Positions 41,631-50,094 of a DNA stretch of 64,000 nt are shown here, piece by piece (position 1 is the stretch's first letter; the number at the start of each line of letters is the position of its first letter). The position numbers and the translations under genes are program-made. The DNA comes from Lentilactobacillus sp. SPB1-3 (GTDB lineage Bacteria; Bacillota; Bacilli; Lactobacillales; Lactobacillaceae): the NCBI RefSeq assembly GCF_026913205.2, contig NZ_CP168151.1, positions 620,001 through 684,000 on the forward strand. The letters are read 5' to 3'. The notes under the pieces were generated by a model. It had not been told where the DNA came from and searched no databases. It saw only the letters and a list, made by a program, of their open reading frames with translations.

Positions 41631-42513
41631 CTTTCTAGAAATTGGGACCGAGACCAGAACCATGGCCATCCTGAATCAGTACAGACTATTTGCTAAGAAG
41701 GGCTTAGGTCAGAACTTTTTAGTTGATATTGACGTGTTAAGACGCATCGTTACCACTGCTGAAATTACTGAAGATGACTCAGTTGTCGAAATTGGCCCTG
41801 GTATTGGAGCTTTAACTGAGCAACTTGCTAAAAATGCCAGTAAAGTAGTCGCATTTGAAATTGATGATAACTTGCTACCTGTGCTGTACGATACTCTGCA
41901 TGACTATTCGAATATCAAAATTATTAATCAAGATGTTCTAAAAGCAAACTTACCACAAGTAATTGACGAAGAGTTTGGCACAAACAAGAGCGTTAAAGTT
42001 GTTGCCAATTTGCCTTATTACATCACTACTCCAATTATCATGGATCTATTGCACAATGACGACCGCATTGAATCAATCGTTGTTATGATGCAAAAAGAAG
42101 TTGCTGAGAGATTGACCGCTAAGCCAAGTACAAAGGCATATGGTTCACTCTCAGTAATTATGCAGCAACAAAAAAATGTGGATATTGCATTCTTAGTAAG
42201 CAAAGATTCATTCATTCCCAGTCCAAAAGTTGATTCAGCGATTATTAAGATTACTACTAAAGAGCAAACTGGTTCGCAACCATTTGATTTGAAAAAATTT
42301 CAAGGATTTGTTCGAGGCTGTTTCATGCATCGCCGAAAGAGCCTATATAATAATTTACAGGGTATTTTTGGTAAAACCGCTGAAATCAAAGAGAACATCA
42401 AAGAGGTTACTACCGAAATGGGTTTGAGTGACAATGCTCGCCCAGAAGAGTTGACTGTAGAAGAATTTGTTGAACTATGTAATCGTTGTAATACCAAAGG
42501 ATTGATTGCCTAA
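41623..42513 (+). CDS. rsmA: 16S rRNA dimethyladenosine transferase (KsgA)
   Basis: RsmA dimethylates two adjacent adenosines in the 3' terminal helix of 16S rRNA during small-subunit maturation. The start is ATG 41623, with GAGG near 41610. The 296-residue Rossmann methyltransferase shows KKGLGQNFLVD near residue 25, the SAM loop VEIGPGIGALTEQL near 53, and the NLPYYITTP motif IV near 125. The C-terminal RRKSLYNNL is the family RNA-binding part. Position and length are standard. Confidence 0.97.
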   Translation: MNDFLEIGTETRTMAILNQYRLFAKKGLGQNFLVDIDVLRRIVTTAEITEDDSVVEIGPGIGALTEQLAKNASKVVAFEIDDNLLPVLYDTLHDYSNIKIINQDVLKANLPQVIDEEFGTNKSVKVVANLPYYITTPIIMDLLHNDDRIESIVVMMQKEVAERLTAKPSTKAYGSLSVIMQQQKNVDIAFLVSKDSFIPSPKVDSAIIKITTKEQTGSQPFDLKKFQGFVRGCFMHRRKSLYNNLQGIFGKTAEIKENIKEVTTEMGLSDNARPEELTVEEFVELCNRCNTKGLIA

Positions 42514-42560
42514 ATGGCTGTTTATGAAAACTCGATTAGTTTGATTAGAGATAAGAAAGT

Positions 42561-42589
42561 TTGTGTTTTTATTCACGATATGTTATACT
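42561..42589 (+). promoter_or_regulatory. Promoter of veg
   Basis: TTGTGT and TATACT are 17 bases apart, 22 bases before the start codon. The Bacillus veg promoter is known to be very strong; this one is of similar geometry. Confidence 0.65.
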
Positions 42590-42611
42590 GAGATATCGTG
42601 AGGTGAGTGCA

Positions 42612-42857
42612 GTGCCTATCACATTATCTATGATTAAGCACGATATTGATGATCATATTGGTCAACGGATTAGTGTAACTTCTCAAATTGGGAGACGAAA
42701 AACTGCTACGCGCGAGGGGATTTTGCGGGAAACATTTCCTGCAGTGTTCGTAGTTGAATTGGATAAGGACTCTAGCTTAAATCGAGTTTCTTACAGTTAC
42801 ACTGATATTTTGACTAATAACATCAAAATTGAGTTCGATGCAAGTCAAATTGACTAG
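42612..42857 (+). CDS. veg: Veg family protein
   Basis: The 81-residue protein starts at GTG 42612 (read MPITLSMIKHDID), with GAGGTG six bases upstream; the longer frame overlaps the promoter. It has the family core HIGQRISVTSQIGRRK near residues 13-28 followed by GILRETFPAVFVVEL, a small SH3-like barrel. In Bacillus Veg stimulates biofilm formation by antagonising SinR; lactobacilli lack SinR, so the role here is unknown. The order rsmA-veg-ispE is conserved. Confidence 0.92.
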   Translation: MPITLSMIKHDIDDHIGQRISVTSQIGRRKTATREGILRETFPAVFVVELDKDSSLNRVSYSYTDILTNNIKIEFDASQID

Positions 42858-42864
42858 CAATCTG

Positions 42865-42887
42865 GGGGGCCGAGAGGCCTTTTTTTA
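42865..42887 (+). terminator. Terminator of veg
   Basis: GGCC-GAGA-GGCC is a short GC-rich hairpin followed by T7. Confidence 0.7.
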
Positions 42888-42980
42888 TACCTAAATTGTC
42901 ATTGAAAAGTGACTAACTGACTTTTGACTGATTATTTAGTATACTTTTTATAATATATAGTTGGTCAGGGGATGTTGTTA

Positions 42981-43838
42981 ATGAAAATGATCATAAAAGC
43001 TCCCGCCAAACTCAATTTAGGATTGGATGCGCCATTAGTTCATTCCAATAAAGAAGTTGAATGGGAAATGATAATGACCTCAATTTCACTTTGCGACTAC
43101 GTTACCTTGGAGACAAATGATTCTCAAGCAATTGAAATTGATACTGATAGTGGCTTTCTGCCTGCCGATAGTCGTAACCTGGCTTTGAAGGCTGCAGAAT
43201 TGTTTTTCAAAGCCAATCATATTCAAAGTGGATTAAAAATCAGCATTGAAAAAAATATTCCGGTTGCCGCTGGACTGGGTGGCGGTTCAACTGATGCCGC
43301 AGCAGTTCTCCGTGGACTAAACGAAATGTTTGCGACTGGTTATTCAATTTTTGAATTAGCAAAATTTGGCTTGCAGATTGATTCCGACGTTCCTTACTGT
43401 GTGTACGGCAAAACAGCACTGGTAACAGGGTATGGTGAAATTATTACACCTTTGCCTAAGTTGCCCCAGATGTGGTTTGTGTTGGCCAAGCCCAACATTA
43501 GTGTTTCGACACCTAAAATTGTTCGGTCACTATCGGGTACCAAATTAGATCATCCGGACATTAAATCATTGACTCAAGCGGTGCAACATCAGGATTACAA
43601 TGGGATTAATCAGCATCTTGCCAACACCCTAGAAGGTATAACTGCAGAAAAATATCCTCAAATTTTGACTATTAAACATAGGCTAGTTAACTATGGTGCG
43701 GATGGATCGTTAATGACTGGTAGTGGTCCGACAGTGTACGGAATTTGTCGAAAGCAGAGTCGTGCAAGAAGAGTTTTTAATAGCATTTCGGGTTTTTGCA
43801 ACGAGGTATATTTGGCTCAGTCGATTGAAACTAAGTAA
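42981..43838 (+). CDS. ispE: IspE-like GHMP kinase (CDP-methylerythritol kinase family)
   Basis: By family this enzyme phosphorylates CDP-methylerythritol in the MEP isoprenoid route. The start is ATG 42981, with AGGGGAT upstream; ATG 42987 is possible. The 285-residue protein has APAKLNLGLD near residues 6-15, the GHMP ATP loop PVAAGLGGGSTDAAAVLRGL near 91-110, and the C-terminal MTGSGPTVYGI motif near 246. All GHMP motifs look intact. mvaA in the same window shows that the cell uses the mevalonate route, so IspE is probably an orphan kept for another role, as in other lactobacilli. It stands in its conserved place before purR. Confidence 0.9.
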   Translation: MKMIIKAPAKLNLGLDAPLVHSNKEVEWEMIMTSISLCDYVTLETNDSQAIEIDTDSGFLPADSRNLALKAAELFFKANHIQSGLKISIEKNIPVAAGLGGGSTDAAAVLRGLNEMFATGYSIFELAKFGLQIDSDVPYCVYGKTALVTGYGEIITPLPKLPQMWFVLAKPNISVSTPKIVRSLSGTKLDHPDIKSLTQAVQHQDYNGINQHLANTLEGITAEKYPQILTIKHRLVNYGADGSLMTGSGPTVYGICRKQSRARRVFNSISGFCNEVYLAQSIETK

Positions 43839-43845
43839 CAACGGT

Positions 43846-43871
43846 GATGAGACAATCGTCATCGTTTTTTT
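43846..43871 (+). terminator. Weak terminator after ispE
   Basis: GATGA pairs with TCATC, extendable by G-T pairs, and is followed by T7. Confidence 0.5.
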
Positions 43872-43912
43872 ATGGACAAATACATAATTACTATATGATC
43901 TAAAAAATGTCA

Positions 43913-43940
43913 TTGACAAATACATATGGACCTGTAAACT
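43913..43940 (+). promoter_or_regulatory. Promoter of the zinc ABC transporter operon
   Basis: A perfect TTGACA and TAAACT are 16 bases apart; the Zur-like palindrome begins two bases after the -10 box. The 12-mer GACAAATACATA occurs at 43875 and again at 43915, across this -35 region. Confidence 0.65.
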
Positions 43941-43941
43941 A

Positions 43942-43962
43942 AAACAGTAATGATTACTTTTT
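43942..43962. promoter_or_regulatory. Zur-type zinc operator
   Basis: AAACAGTAATGATTACTTTTT contains the perfect palindrome GTAAT-G-ATTAC (43947-43957). It agrees with the Bacillus Zur box core CGTAATNATTACG at all but the outermost bases. Covering the transcription start, it would repress the transporter when zinc is plentiful. Confidence 0.75.
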
Positions 43963-43976
43963 TCAGGAGGAAACAA

Positions 43977-44660
43977 TTGTCAGAACAGGTTGTACAAGTG
44001 AATAACTTAAATGTTTCTTTTGGACGTCAGCAAGTGCTTAGTGATCTTAACTTGAATGTTCAGCGAGGAGAATTTCTCGCAATATTGGGTCACAATGGGG
44101 TCGGCAAAACCACGTTCGTTAGAACGTTACTTAAGCAACTCAAGCCAACCAGCGGTGAAATTATTCTTGCTCCTGATACTAAGATTGGCTATGTGCCTCA
44201 ATTTAGAAATATTGATATTGAATATCCACTATCTATTCGTGACTTTATCGCTTTGTCGTTTACGGGGATTAGGTTACCTTTTTTGAACCGACAAGAAAAA
44301 CAGATTTTGAATAGGGTAATTGAAATGGTTGATTTAAGTGACATTGCTAACCATTCAATGGGCAAAGCTTCTGGAGGAGAAAAACAGCGGGCATACCTTG
44401 CTTCAGCGTTAGTCAAACAGCCTAATTTGTTAATTTTGGATGAATCAACTGCTAGTCTTGATCCAGATGCTAAGCAAGAGCTGTTAAGAGTTGTTAAGCG
44501 CCTTAATGTTCAAGAACAATTAACCGTGATGTTTATTACGCATGATGTGTCAGTTATGGCAAAATATCCAGATCATTATTTATGGATGAAGCATGGCGGT
44601 TATGAATTAGGACTAATTGAAGATTTACCAAGTGAGGTGCTTAATCAGGATAATGTTTAA
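43977..44660 (+). CDS. znuC: Metal (zinc) ABC transporter, ATP-binding protein
   Basis: The start is TTG 43977 (read MSEQVVQVNN), with AGGAGG six bases upstream; an earlier ATG lies inside the operator. The 227-residue ATPase has Walker A GHNGVGKTTF near residues 36-45, the Q-loop VPQFRNID near 78, the signature ASGGEKQR near 132 and Walker B LLILDEST near 153. Its nearest relatives are ABC proteins for zinc or manganese (ZnuC/AdcC/MntB). The Zur-like box favours zinc. The permease overlaps it by eight bases. No metal-binding lipoprotein gene is adjacent, so that part must lie elsewhere. Confidence 0.85.
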   Translation: MSEQVVQVNNLNVSFGRQQVLSDLNLNVQRGEFLAILGHNGVGKTTFVRTLLKQLKPTSGEIILAPDTKIGYVPQFRNIDIEYPLSIRDFIALSFTGIRLPFLNRQEKQILNRVIEMVDLSDIANHSMGKASGGEKQRAYLASALVKQPNLLILDESTASLDPDAKQELLRVVKRLNVQEQLTVMFITHDVSVMAKYPDHYLWMKHGGYELGLIEDLPSEVLNQDNV

Positions 44661-45453
44661 TTTAGAATTTATGAGAAACGCGTACTTTGCTGGAACAATG
44701 ATCGCTATCGTTAGTGCGGTCATCGGTACTTTTGTAGTCGCCAGAAATATGTCTTTTATGACCCATACTTTGTCAGAAATCGGGTTTGCTGGTGCTTCAT
44801 TTGGTATTTTTATTGGCTGGCCGCCATTGAACGGGATGCTTTTATTTACTGCTATCAGTTCAATCTTAGTTGGCCAGTTAAGTGGTCGGATTGAGTCCCG
44901 TCGAGAATCAGTGATATCTGCTATTTCAGGACTCTTTATCGGTTTAGGAATTTTATTTTTGTCAATATCGCAAAAAAATGCTAGTTATGCTACCAATATT
45001 TTGTTTGGTAGTGTAATTGGTATCAGTGCACAAGACGTGCAGTTAATGGCCATTTTGTCAGCATTAGTGCTAGTCGTCGTCTTAATTGTTTATCGAGATT
45101 TAAAGGCCGACTCTTTTGATTCAATTGGCGCGAAAATCAACGGTGTCAATTCTCAAGCAATTTCAATTGTCTTTCTTTTACTACTGGCATTGAGCGTCAG
45201 TGTTGCTGCTCAAATCGTTGGATCGTTGCTGATTTTTATTCTGCTTACATTACCGGCATCTAGTGCTAAGTATTTCGCTCACACCGTATTTTCAATGATT
45301 ATGTTAGGTGTTGGATTTGCTTTAGCTGGTGTGTGGTTAGGGTTGTACCTAGGATATGTAACTAACTGGCCAGTAACATTCTTCATTGCTTTTATTGAGG
45401 CACTTATTTATGGTATTGCTTTGCTATATAATTCGATTCAGAACCATAGCTAA
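44653..45453 (+). CDS. znuB: Metal (zinc) ABC transporter, ABC-3 family permease
   Basis: The 266-residue permease has about eight membrane segments and the family features VARNMSFMTHTLSEIGFAGA near residues 30-49, and SVAAQIVGSLLIFILLTLPA near 180-199. ABC-3 permeases carry zinc, manganese or iron. ATG 44653 overlaps the ATPase gene, with AGGA only two bases before it, so translation depends on coupling. The terminator hairpin overlaps its stop codon. Confidence 0.87.
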   Translation: MFNLEFMRNAYFAGTMIAIVSAVIGTFVVARNMSFMTHTLSEIGFAGASFGIFIGWPPLNGMLLFTAISSILVGQLSGRIESRRESVISAISGLFIGLGILFLSISQKNASYATNILFGSVIGISAQDVQLMAILSALVLVVVLIVYRDLKADSFDSIGAKINGVNSQAISIVFLLLLALSVSVAAQIVGSLLIFILLTLPASSAKYFAHTVFSMIMLGVGFALAGVWLGLYLGYVTNWPVTFFIAFIEALIYGIALLYNSIQNHS

Positions 45454-45472
45454 GAGGAGCTATGGTTTTTTT
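45442..45472 (+). terminator. Terminator of the zinc transporter operon
   Basis: AACCATAGCT pairs perfectly with AGCTATGGTT, followed by T7. The 5' arm includes the znuB stop codon. Confidence 0.9.
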
Positions 45473-45521
45473 ATCTTAAATTAGCCGAAAAAAATTTTAT
45501 AATTTAGCAATCGATTCAGCA

Positions 45522-45534
45522 AAATCCGAACATT
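45522..45534 (+). promoter_or_regulatory. PurBox upstream of purR
   Basis: AAATCCGAACATT matches the PurR box consensus AWWWCCGAACWWT at every position. TATGAT, a likely -10 box, begins at 45535. A second, poorer CCGAA-containing site lies at 45485. Confidence 0.8.
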
Positions 45535-45580
45535 TATGATAGAATTTAAGAGATATTACATACAAATTGAGGTGGGATTT

Positions 45581-46399
45581 TTGAAAGTACGTAGAAGTGA
45601 TCGATTGATCGATATGACCCGCTATTTACTGGAACGGCCACATACACTTGTGCCGTTGACGTTTTTTTCTAAGAGATACGAATCAGCAAAATCATCTATT
45701 AGCGAAGATTTAACGATTTTAAAGAGAACTTTTCAAGAACGCGGCACAGGTTTACTAGAAACAGTTCCTGGAGCAGCCGGGGGAACCAGATTTTTACCAT
45801 ACATTTTAAAAGAAGAAGCTACTGACTTTGTGGGCGATCTAATGGACAAAATGAGTGATAAAAGTCGATATCTTCCAGGCGGTTATGTTTATATGTCAGA
45901 CTTATTGGGGGATCCTGAAACACTGAGACAAATTGGTAGAATATTTGCTACCCAGTATTTAAATCAGGATGTCGACGCTGTGATGACAATCGCCACCAAA
46001 GGTGTCCCAATTGCTCAGGGTGTCGCTAACCTATTAAATGTTCCGTTCGTTATCGTCCGGCATGATATCGAAATCACTGAGGGATCTACAGTTAATGTGA
46101 ATTACGTTTCTGGGTCCAGTGAACGAATTGAAAAAATGTCATTGTCAAAGCGAAGCCTTCAAAAAGGCGCTAATGTATTGATTGTTGATGATTACATGCG
46201 TGGTGGTGGAACGATTTCAGGTATGATTTCAATGGTTGAAGAGTTTGAAGCAAACTTAGTTGGAATTGGGGTCGTTGCTGAAAGTTCACGGCCTGAAAGT
46301 CGAAAGATTGGCGAATACACATCATTAATGACTGTTGACGCGGAAGATAATACAGTTATCGCAAAAACTGGTAACTATTTAGACAGAATTTTTAACTAA
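45581..46399 (+). CDS. purR: Pur operon regulator PurR
   Basis: PurR controls purine synthesis genes by binding PurBoxes, with PRPP as the signal. The start is TTG 45581 (read MKVRRSDRLID), behind GAGGTGGGA. The 272-residue protein has a winged-helix N-domain (residues about 1-74, SISEDLTILKRTFQE) and a phosphoribosyltransferase-like C-domain with the PRPP loop VLIVDDYMRGGGTI near 196-209. The PurBox just upstream implies autoregulation. It is the first gene of a run with glmU, 21 bases on. Confidence 0.96.
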   Translation: MKVRRSDRLIDMTRYLLERPHTLVPLTFFSKRYESAKSSISEDLTILKRTFQERGTGLLETVPGAAGGTRFLPYILKEEATDFVGDLMDKMSDKSRYLPGGYVYMSDLLGDPETLRQIGRIFATQYLNQDVDAVMTIATKGVPIAQGVANLLNVPFVIVRHDIEITEGSTVNVNYVSGSSERIEKMSLSKRSLQKGANVLIVDDYMRGGGTISGMISMVEEFEANLVGIGVVAESSRPESRKIGEYTSLMTVDAEDNTVIAKTGNYLDRIFN

Positions 46400-46420
46400 T
46401 TTAATATAGGAGAAGACAGC

Positions 46421-47797
46421 ATGGCAACAAAAAACACGATCATCCTTGCAGCAGGCAAGGGGACGCGCATGAAATCAAAACTTTATAAAGTACTTCATCG
46501 AGTATGTGGACGCACAATGGTGGATCATGTTCTAACTCAAGTAGAACATGCTAAAATGGACAACGTAGTTACCATTGTGGGCCATGGTGCTGAGGCAGTT
46601 GAAGAGGAGCTTGGTGATCGTACTAAGTATGCAGTTCAAGAAGAACAATTAGGCACTGGTCATGCAGTCCTACAAGCCGAAGATATTTTAGGCGATCTTG
46701 ATGGAATCACTATGGTTGTTAGTGGGGACACTCCATTATTTACTTCTCAAACATTTGATAATTTGTTTGATTATCATCAAAACAAAAAAGCAGCAGTCAC
46801 TATTTTAACTTCTCATACTGACGAACCATTTGGATATGGTCGAATTGTGAGGAATAATCTCGGTATCGTTGAACGAATCGTTGAACAAAAAGATGCCACC
46901 AGTGAAGAACAAGCCATTACCGAAATCAATACTGGGGTATATGCATTTGACAACCGGGCTTTATTTGATGCGCTTCATCAAGTTAACAACGATAATGCTC
47001 AAGGAGAATATTATCTTCCAGATGCAATTGAAATCTTGAAGAAGCAGGGCAAGACGATTGCTGCATATCAAATGGACGATTTCTATGAGTCTATGGGAGT
47101 TAATGATCGAGTTGCCTTATCAAAAGCCACTAAAATCATGCAACAAAGAATCAACGAAAGCCATATGCGAGATGGGGTTACAATTGTTGATCCTGAAAAC
47201 ACATATATTGATGTGGATATTAAAATCGGTTCAGATACAGTTATTGAGCCTGGAGTTCAATTAAAGAACCACACAGTAATTGGTAGCGATTGTTATATTG
47301 GTGCTCATTCAGAAATTCGTAACTCAACAATTCATGATGGTGTTACCGTGACTTCTTCATTGATCGAAGACTCAGAAATGCTTGAAGGCTCAGATATCGG
47401 TCCTAACAGTCATCTTCGTCCCGACTCACATATTGGTAAAGGTGTGCATTTAGGAAACTTTGTTGAAGTTAAAAAATCAACGATTGAAGATAATACTAAA
47501 GTTGGTCATTTGACTTACGTCGGCAATGCTAAATTAGGCAAAAACATTAATATTGGATGTGGAGTCGTCTTTGTTAACTATGATGGTGCTAAGAAGCATG
47601 AAACTGTAGTTGGAGATGATTCGTTTATTGGTAGCAATTCAAACCTGATTGCGCCATTAAATATTGCTGATCATTCATTTGTTGCTGCGGGTTCAACTAT
47701 CAATAAAGACGTTGCTCGATACGACATGGCAATTGCTAGAGAACGCCAAACTAACAAGCCAGGTTATTATAAAAAGTTACCTTATCAAAAAGATTAG
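46421..47797 (+). CDS. glmU: Bifunctional UDP-GlcNAc pyrophosphorylase / GlcN-1-P acetyltransferase
   Basis: GlmU acetylates glucosamine 1-phosphate and couples it to UTP, making UDP-GlcNAc for peptidoglycan and teichoic acid. The 458-residue protein has the uridyltransferase domain with [18 protein letters not shown] near residues 9-26 and EEQLGTGHA near 77, then a left-handed beta helix of hexapeptide repeats from about 255 to the end, with [11 protein letters not shown] near 343. The ATG follows GGAGAAG. purR-glmU-prs links nucleotide and wall precursor supply. Confidence 0.97.
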   Translation: MATKNTIILAAGKGTRMKSKLYKVLHRVCGRTMVDHVLTQVEHAKMDNVVTIVGHGAEAVEEELGDRTKYAVQEEQLGTGHAVLQAEDILGDLDGITMVVSGDTPLFTSQTFDNLFDYHQNKKAAVTILTSHTDEPFGYGRIVRNNLGIVERIVEQKDATSEEQAITEINTGVYAFDNRALFDALHQVNNDNAQGEYYLPDAIEILKKQGKTIAAYQMDDFYESMGVNDRVALSKATKIMQQRINESHMRDGVTIVDPENTYIDVDIKIGSDTVIEPGVQLKNHTVIGSDCYIGAHSEIRNSTIHDGVTVTSSLIEDSEMLEGSDIGPNSHLRPDSHIGKGVHLGNFVEVKKSTIEDNTKVGHLTYVGNAKLGKNINIGCGVVFVNYDGAKKHETVVGDDSFIGSNSNLIAPLNIADHSFVAAGSTINKDVARYDMAIARERQTNKPGYYKKLPYQKD

Positions 47798-47880
47798 CTT
47801 TAGCGATGATATTTTAGGGGGATTCATTGTATAATTAAGTCAACAATACGAGTTAGCAAAAATTAAATTGGAGGATCCTA

Positions 47881-48861
47881 ATGGCTCAGCAATACTTTGA
47901 CGAACATTTGAAAATCTTTGCTCTAAATTCTAACAAACCACTAGCAGAAAAAATCGCTGCTACAGTGGGGGTTCCACTAGGTAAGACATCTGTCGATCGA
48001 TTTAGTGACGGCGAAATTAGAATTAATATTGATGAAAGTATCCGTGGCGATAATATTTACATTATTCAGTCCACTTCAGCTCCTGTAAATGACAATCTTA
48101 TGGAGTTGTTGATTATGATCGATGCACTTCGAAGAGCAAGTGCAAAGACAATCAACGTAGTTATTCCATATTATGGGTACGCTCGTCAAGACCGTAAGGC
48201 AAGATCTCGTGAACCCATTACAGCTAAATTGGTAGCTAATATGCTTCAAAAAGATGGCGTGGATCGGTTGATTACTCTTGACCTACATGCTGCTCAAATT
48301 CAAGGATTCTTTGATATCCCTGTTGACCATTTAATGGGAGCACCATTGTTAGCTGATTACTTCTTGGACCATGATTTTGATGAAGATACTGTGATTGTTT
48401 CCCCTGACCACGGTGGTGTATCTCGTGCCAGAGCGTTGGCTGAATTTTTGGAGAAACCAATCGCAATCATTGATAAGCGTCGTCCAGAAGCTAACGTTGC
48501 TGAAATTATGAACATTATTGGTGATGTTAAGGGTAAACGATGCTTGATGATCGATGATATGATCGATACTGCCGGAACGATTACTTTAGGTGCCCAAGCT
48601 TTAATGGATGCTGGCGCTAAAGAAGTTTATGCTTGCTGTACTCATCCAGTATTATCTGGCCCTGCAATTGATCGAATCGCTAAGTCACCAATTAAGAAAC
48701 TAGTTATTACTGATACCATCCAATTACCAGCCGAGAAACAAATCGATAAGATTGTTGAAGTATCTGTAGGTCCACTTATTGGGGATGCAATTAAGCGCAT
48801 TAACGAAAACAAACCTGTTAGTCCGCTATTTAAAAATCGTTTCCATGGATCTGAGGCTTAA
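47881..48861 (+). CDS. prs: Ribose-phosphate pyrophosphokinase
   Basis: The enzyme makes PRPP, the substrate for nucleotide, His and Trp synthesis and the signal read by PurR two genes upstream. The 326-residue class I PRPP synthase has [10 protein letters not shown] near residues 40-49, the flexible loop region [18 protein letters not shown] near 99-116, the metal site [11 protein letters not shown] near 137, and the PRPP loop [14 protein letters not shown] near 221-234. The ATG follows GGAGG. A TATAAT sequence at about 47832 suggests a private promoter as well. Its stop codon overlaps the next start (TAATG). Confidence 0.97.
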   Translation: MAQQYFDEHLKIFALNSNKPLAEKIAATVGVPLGKTSVDRFSDGEIRINIDESIRGDNIYIIQSTSAPVNDNLMELLIMIDALRRASAKTINVVIPYYGYARQDRKARSREPITAKLVANMLQKDGVDRLITLDLHAAQIQGFFDIPVDHLMGAPLLADYFLDHDFDEDTVIVSPDHGGVSRARALAEFLEKPIAIIDKRRPEANVAEIMNIIGDVKGKRCLMIDDMIDTAGTITLGAQALMDAGAKEVYACCTHPVLSGPAIDRIAKSPIKKLVITDTIQLPAEKQIDKIVEVSVGPLIGDAIKRINENKPVSPLFKNRFHGSEA

Positions 48862-49217
48862 TGATTAAGTTAAAACCGGCAGTGCTGATCAGTTGGTTGT
48901 TAATATTGATTGTAGATGCAGTATGTATTGGCTTTTCCAGCATGCTAGCAGTTGGAAACGTTAACTTTATGTTTGGCTTAGGTTTTATGATTGTGGCGGC
49001 ATTTTTAATTGTTAAAAATGGTCACTTGTTTACTGGTTGGCGATTCAACACCAAGAAAAAGACCGATCTAGAACAGGAAAATTTGCCTAAACAACCTAAA
49101 GTTAATGAAGTTGGGTCCATTAAGAATCAAGCAATCAAATTTAGCGCACCAACTAAATATTGTTTATATGTTGGCGGTCTATTGATAATTTTGGGAATTG
49201 GATTAACAATTATTTAA
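48861..49217 (+). CDS. Small membrane protein, possibly DUF3899
   Basis: The 118-residue protein has three hydrophobic segments (residues about 7-29, 33-51 and 100-117), with a charged cytoplasmic loop between the second and third (NTKKKTDLEQENLPKQPK). The pattern GLGFMIVAAFLIVKNGHLFTG resembles DUF3899 membrane proteins. I am not certain of the family and know no function. ATG 48861 shares a base with the prs stop codon, so it is translated by coupling to prs. A strong bidirectional terminator follows. Confidence 0.65.
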   Translation: MIKLKPAVLISWLLILIVDAVCIGFSSMLAVGNVNFMFGLGFMIVAAFLIVKNGHLFTGWRFNTKKKTDLEQENLPKQPKVNEVGSIKNQAIKFSAPTKYCLYVGGLLIILGIGLTII

Positions 49218-49219
49218 AA

Positions 49220-49260
49220 AAACACCATCGAGTTAGAAAGTCTAATTCGATGGTGTTTTT
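49220..49260. terminator. Bidirectional terminator
   Basis: A 17-bp stem, AACACCATCGAGTTAGA with TCTAATTCGATGGTGTT (one G-T), has a 3-base loop and A/T runs on both sides. It serves the prs operon and the convergent HAD gene. Confidence 0.93.
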
Positions 49261-49268
49261 AGTTATTT

Positions 49269-50078
49269 TTAGTTGTTTACGTATTTATTAATGGCAAATG
49301 CAACACCATTTTCAGCATTACTCTTAGTTACAAATGATGCAGCTTGTTTAACTTCGTCGATTCCGTTGCCCATAGCCACACCGGTTCCGGCATATTCAAT
49401 CATTGTTAAATCGTTTCCTTCGTCACCAATTGCCATAACTTGATCTGCACTGATGTTCAATCTATCAGCGAGGTCTTTTAAGGCATTACCTTTGCTGGCA
49501 TTTTTATTCATCATTTCGATGAAGAATGGTTCACTTTGAACCACATACAATCTATCGGTGAGTTCTTCTGGAATGTTAACTTTCACTCTAGAAATAACTT
49601 CAGGGTGATCAACGAACATTGCTTTTGAAATAACCAAGTCATCTTTAATTTGTTCTGGAGTTTGGTAGACGATTGGTAAACGAACTAAGTAACTTTCACC
49701 AATGGTGTATGGGCTGATTTCTTGATTGGTAGTGATTATTTGATCTGTGGTTTCAATTTGGTAATGGGAACCAAGTAGTCGGCCAAACATCTCAGTTCTC
49801 AAGACATCTTCATAGCTTAAAGTGTGATGACTAATGATGTTACCACTAAGATCTTGGGCCATGGCACCGTTAAAGGTAATTGCATATTCGTCACTACCAT
49901 CGATTGATAGTTCTTTTAAATATGGTTTAACACCACTTAACGGTCTACCTGTACAAAGGACAACCTTGACTCCTCGCTTGCGAGCAGCACTAACGGCATC
50001 AATCGTTGCTTGAGCTAATTCGTTGTTTTCGTTAAGCAAGGTACCATCAATATCAATGGCAATAAGTTTAATGTTCAT
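49269..50078 (-). CDS. Cof-type HAD hydrolase (sugar phosphatase family)
   Basis: The 269-residue protein is a type IIB haloacid dehalogenase phosphatase. It has IDIDGTLLN (residues 8-16, nucleophile Asp), LCTGRPLSG near 41, a cap domain in the middle, Lys in [11 protein letters not shown] near 192, and [17 protein letters not shown] near 212. The best guess is a phosphatase for sugar phosphates or flavin nucleotides (YidA/YkrA type). The ATG follows TAGGAG. It is the last of three reverse-strand genes, 16 bases after the HD gene. Confidence 0.9.
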   Translation of the reverse strand: MNIKLIAIDIDGTLLNENNELAQATIDAVSAARKRGVKVVLCTGRPLSGVKPYLKELSIDGSDEYAITFNGAMAQDLSGNIISHHTLSYEDVLRTEMFGRLLGSHYQIETTDQIITTNQEISPYTIGESYLVRLPIVYQTPEQIKDDLVISKAMFVDHPEVISRVKVNIPEELTDRLYVVQSEPFFIEMMNKNASKGNALKDLADRLNISADQVMAIGDEGNDLTMIEYAGTGVAMGNGIDEVKQAASFVTKSNAENGVAFAINKYVNN

Positions 50079-50094
50079 AAAAATACTCCTAAAG

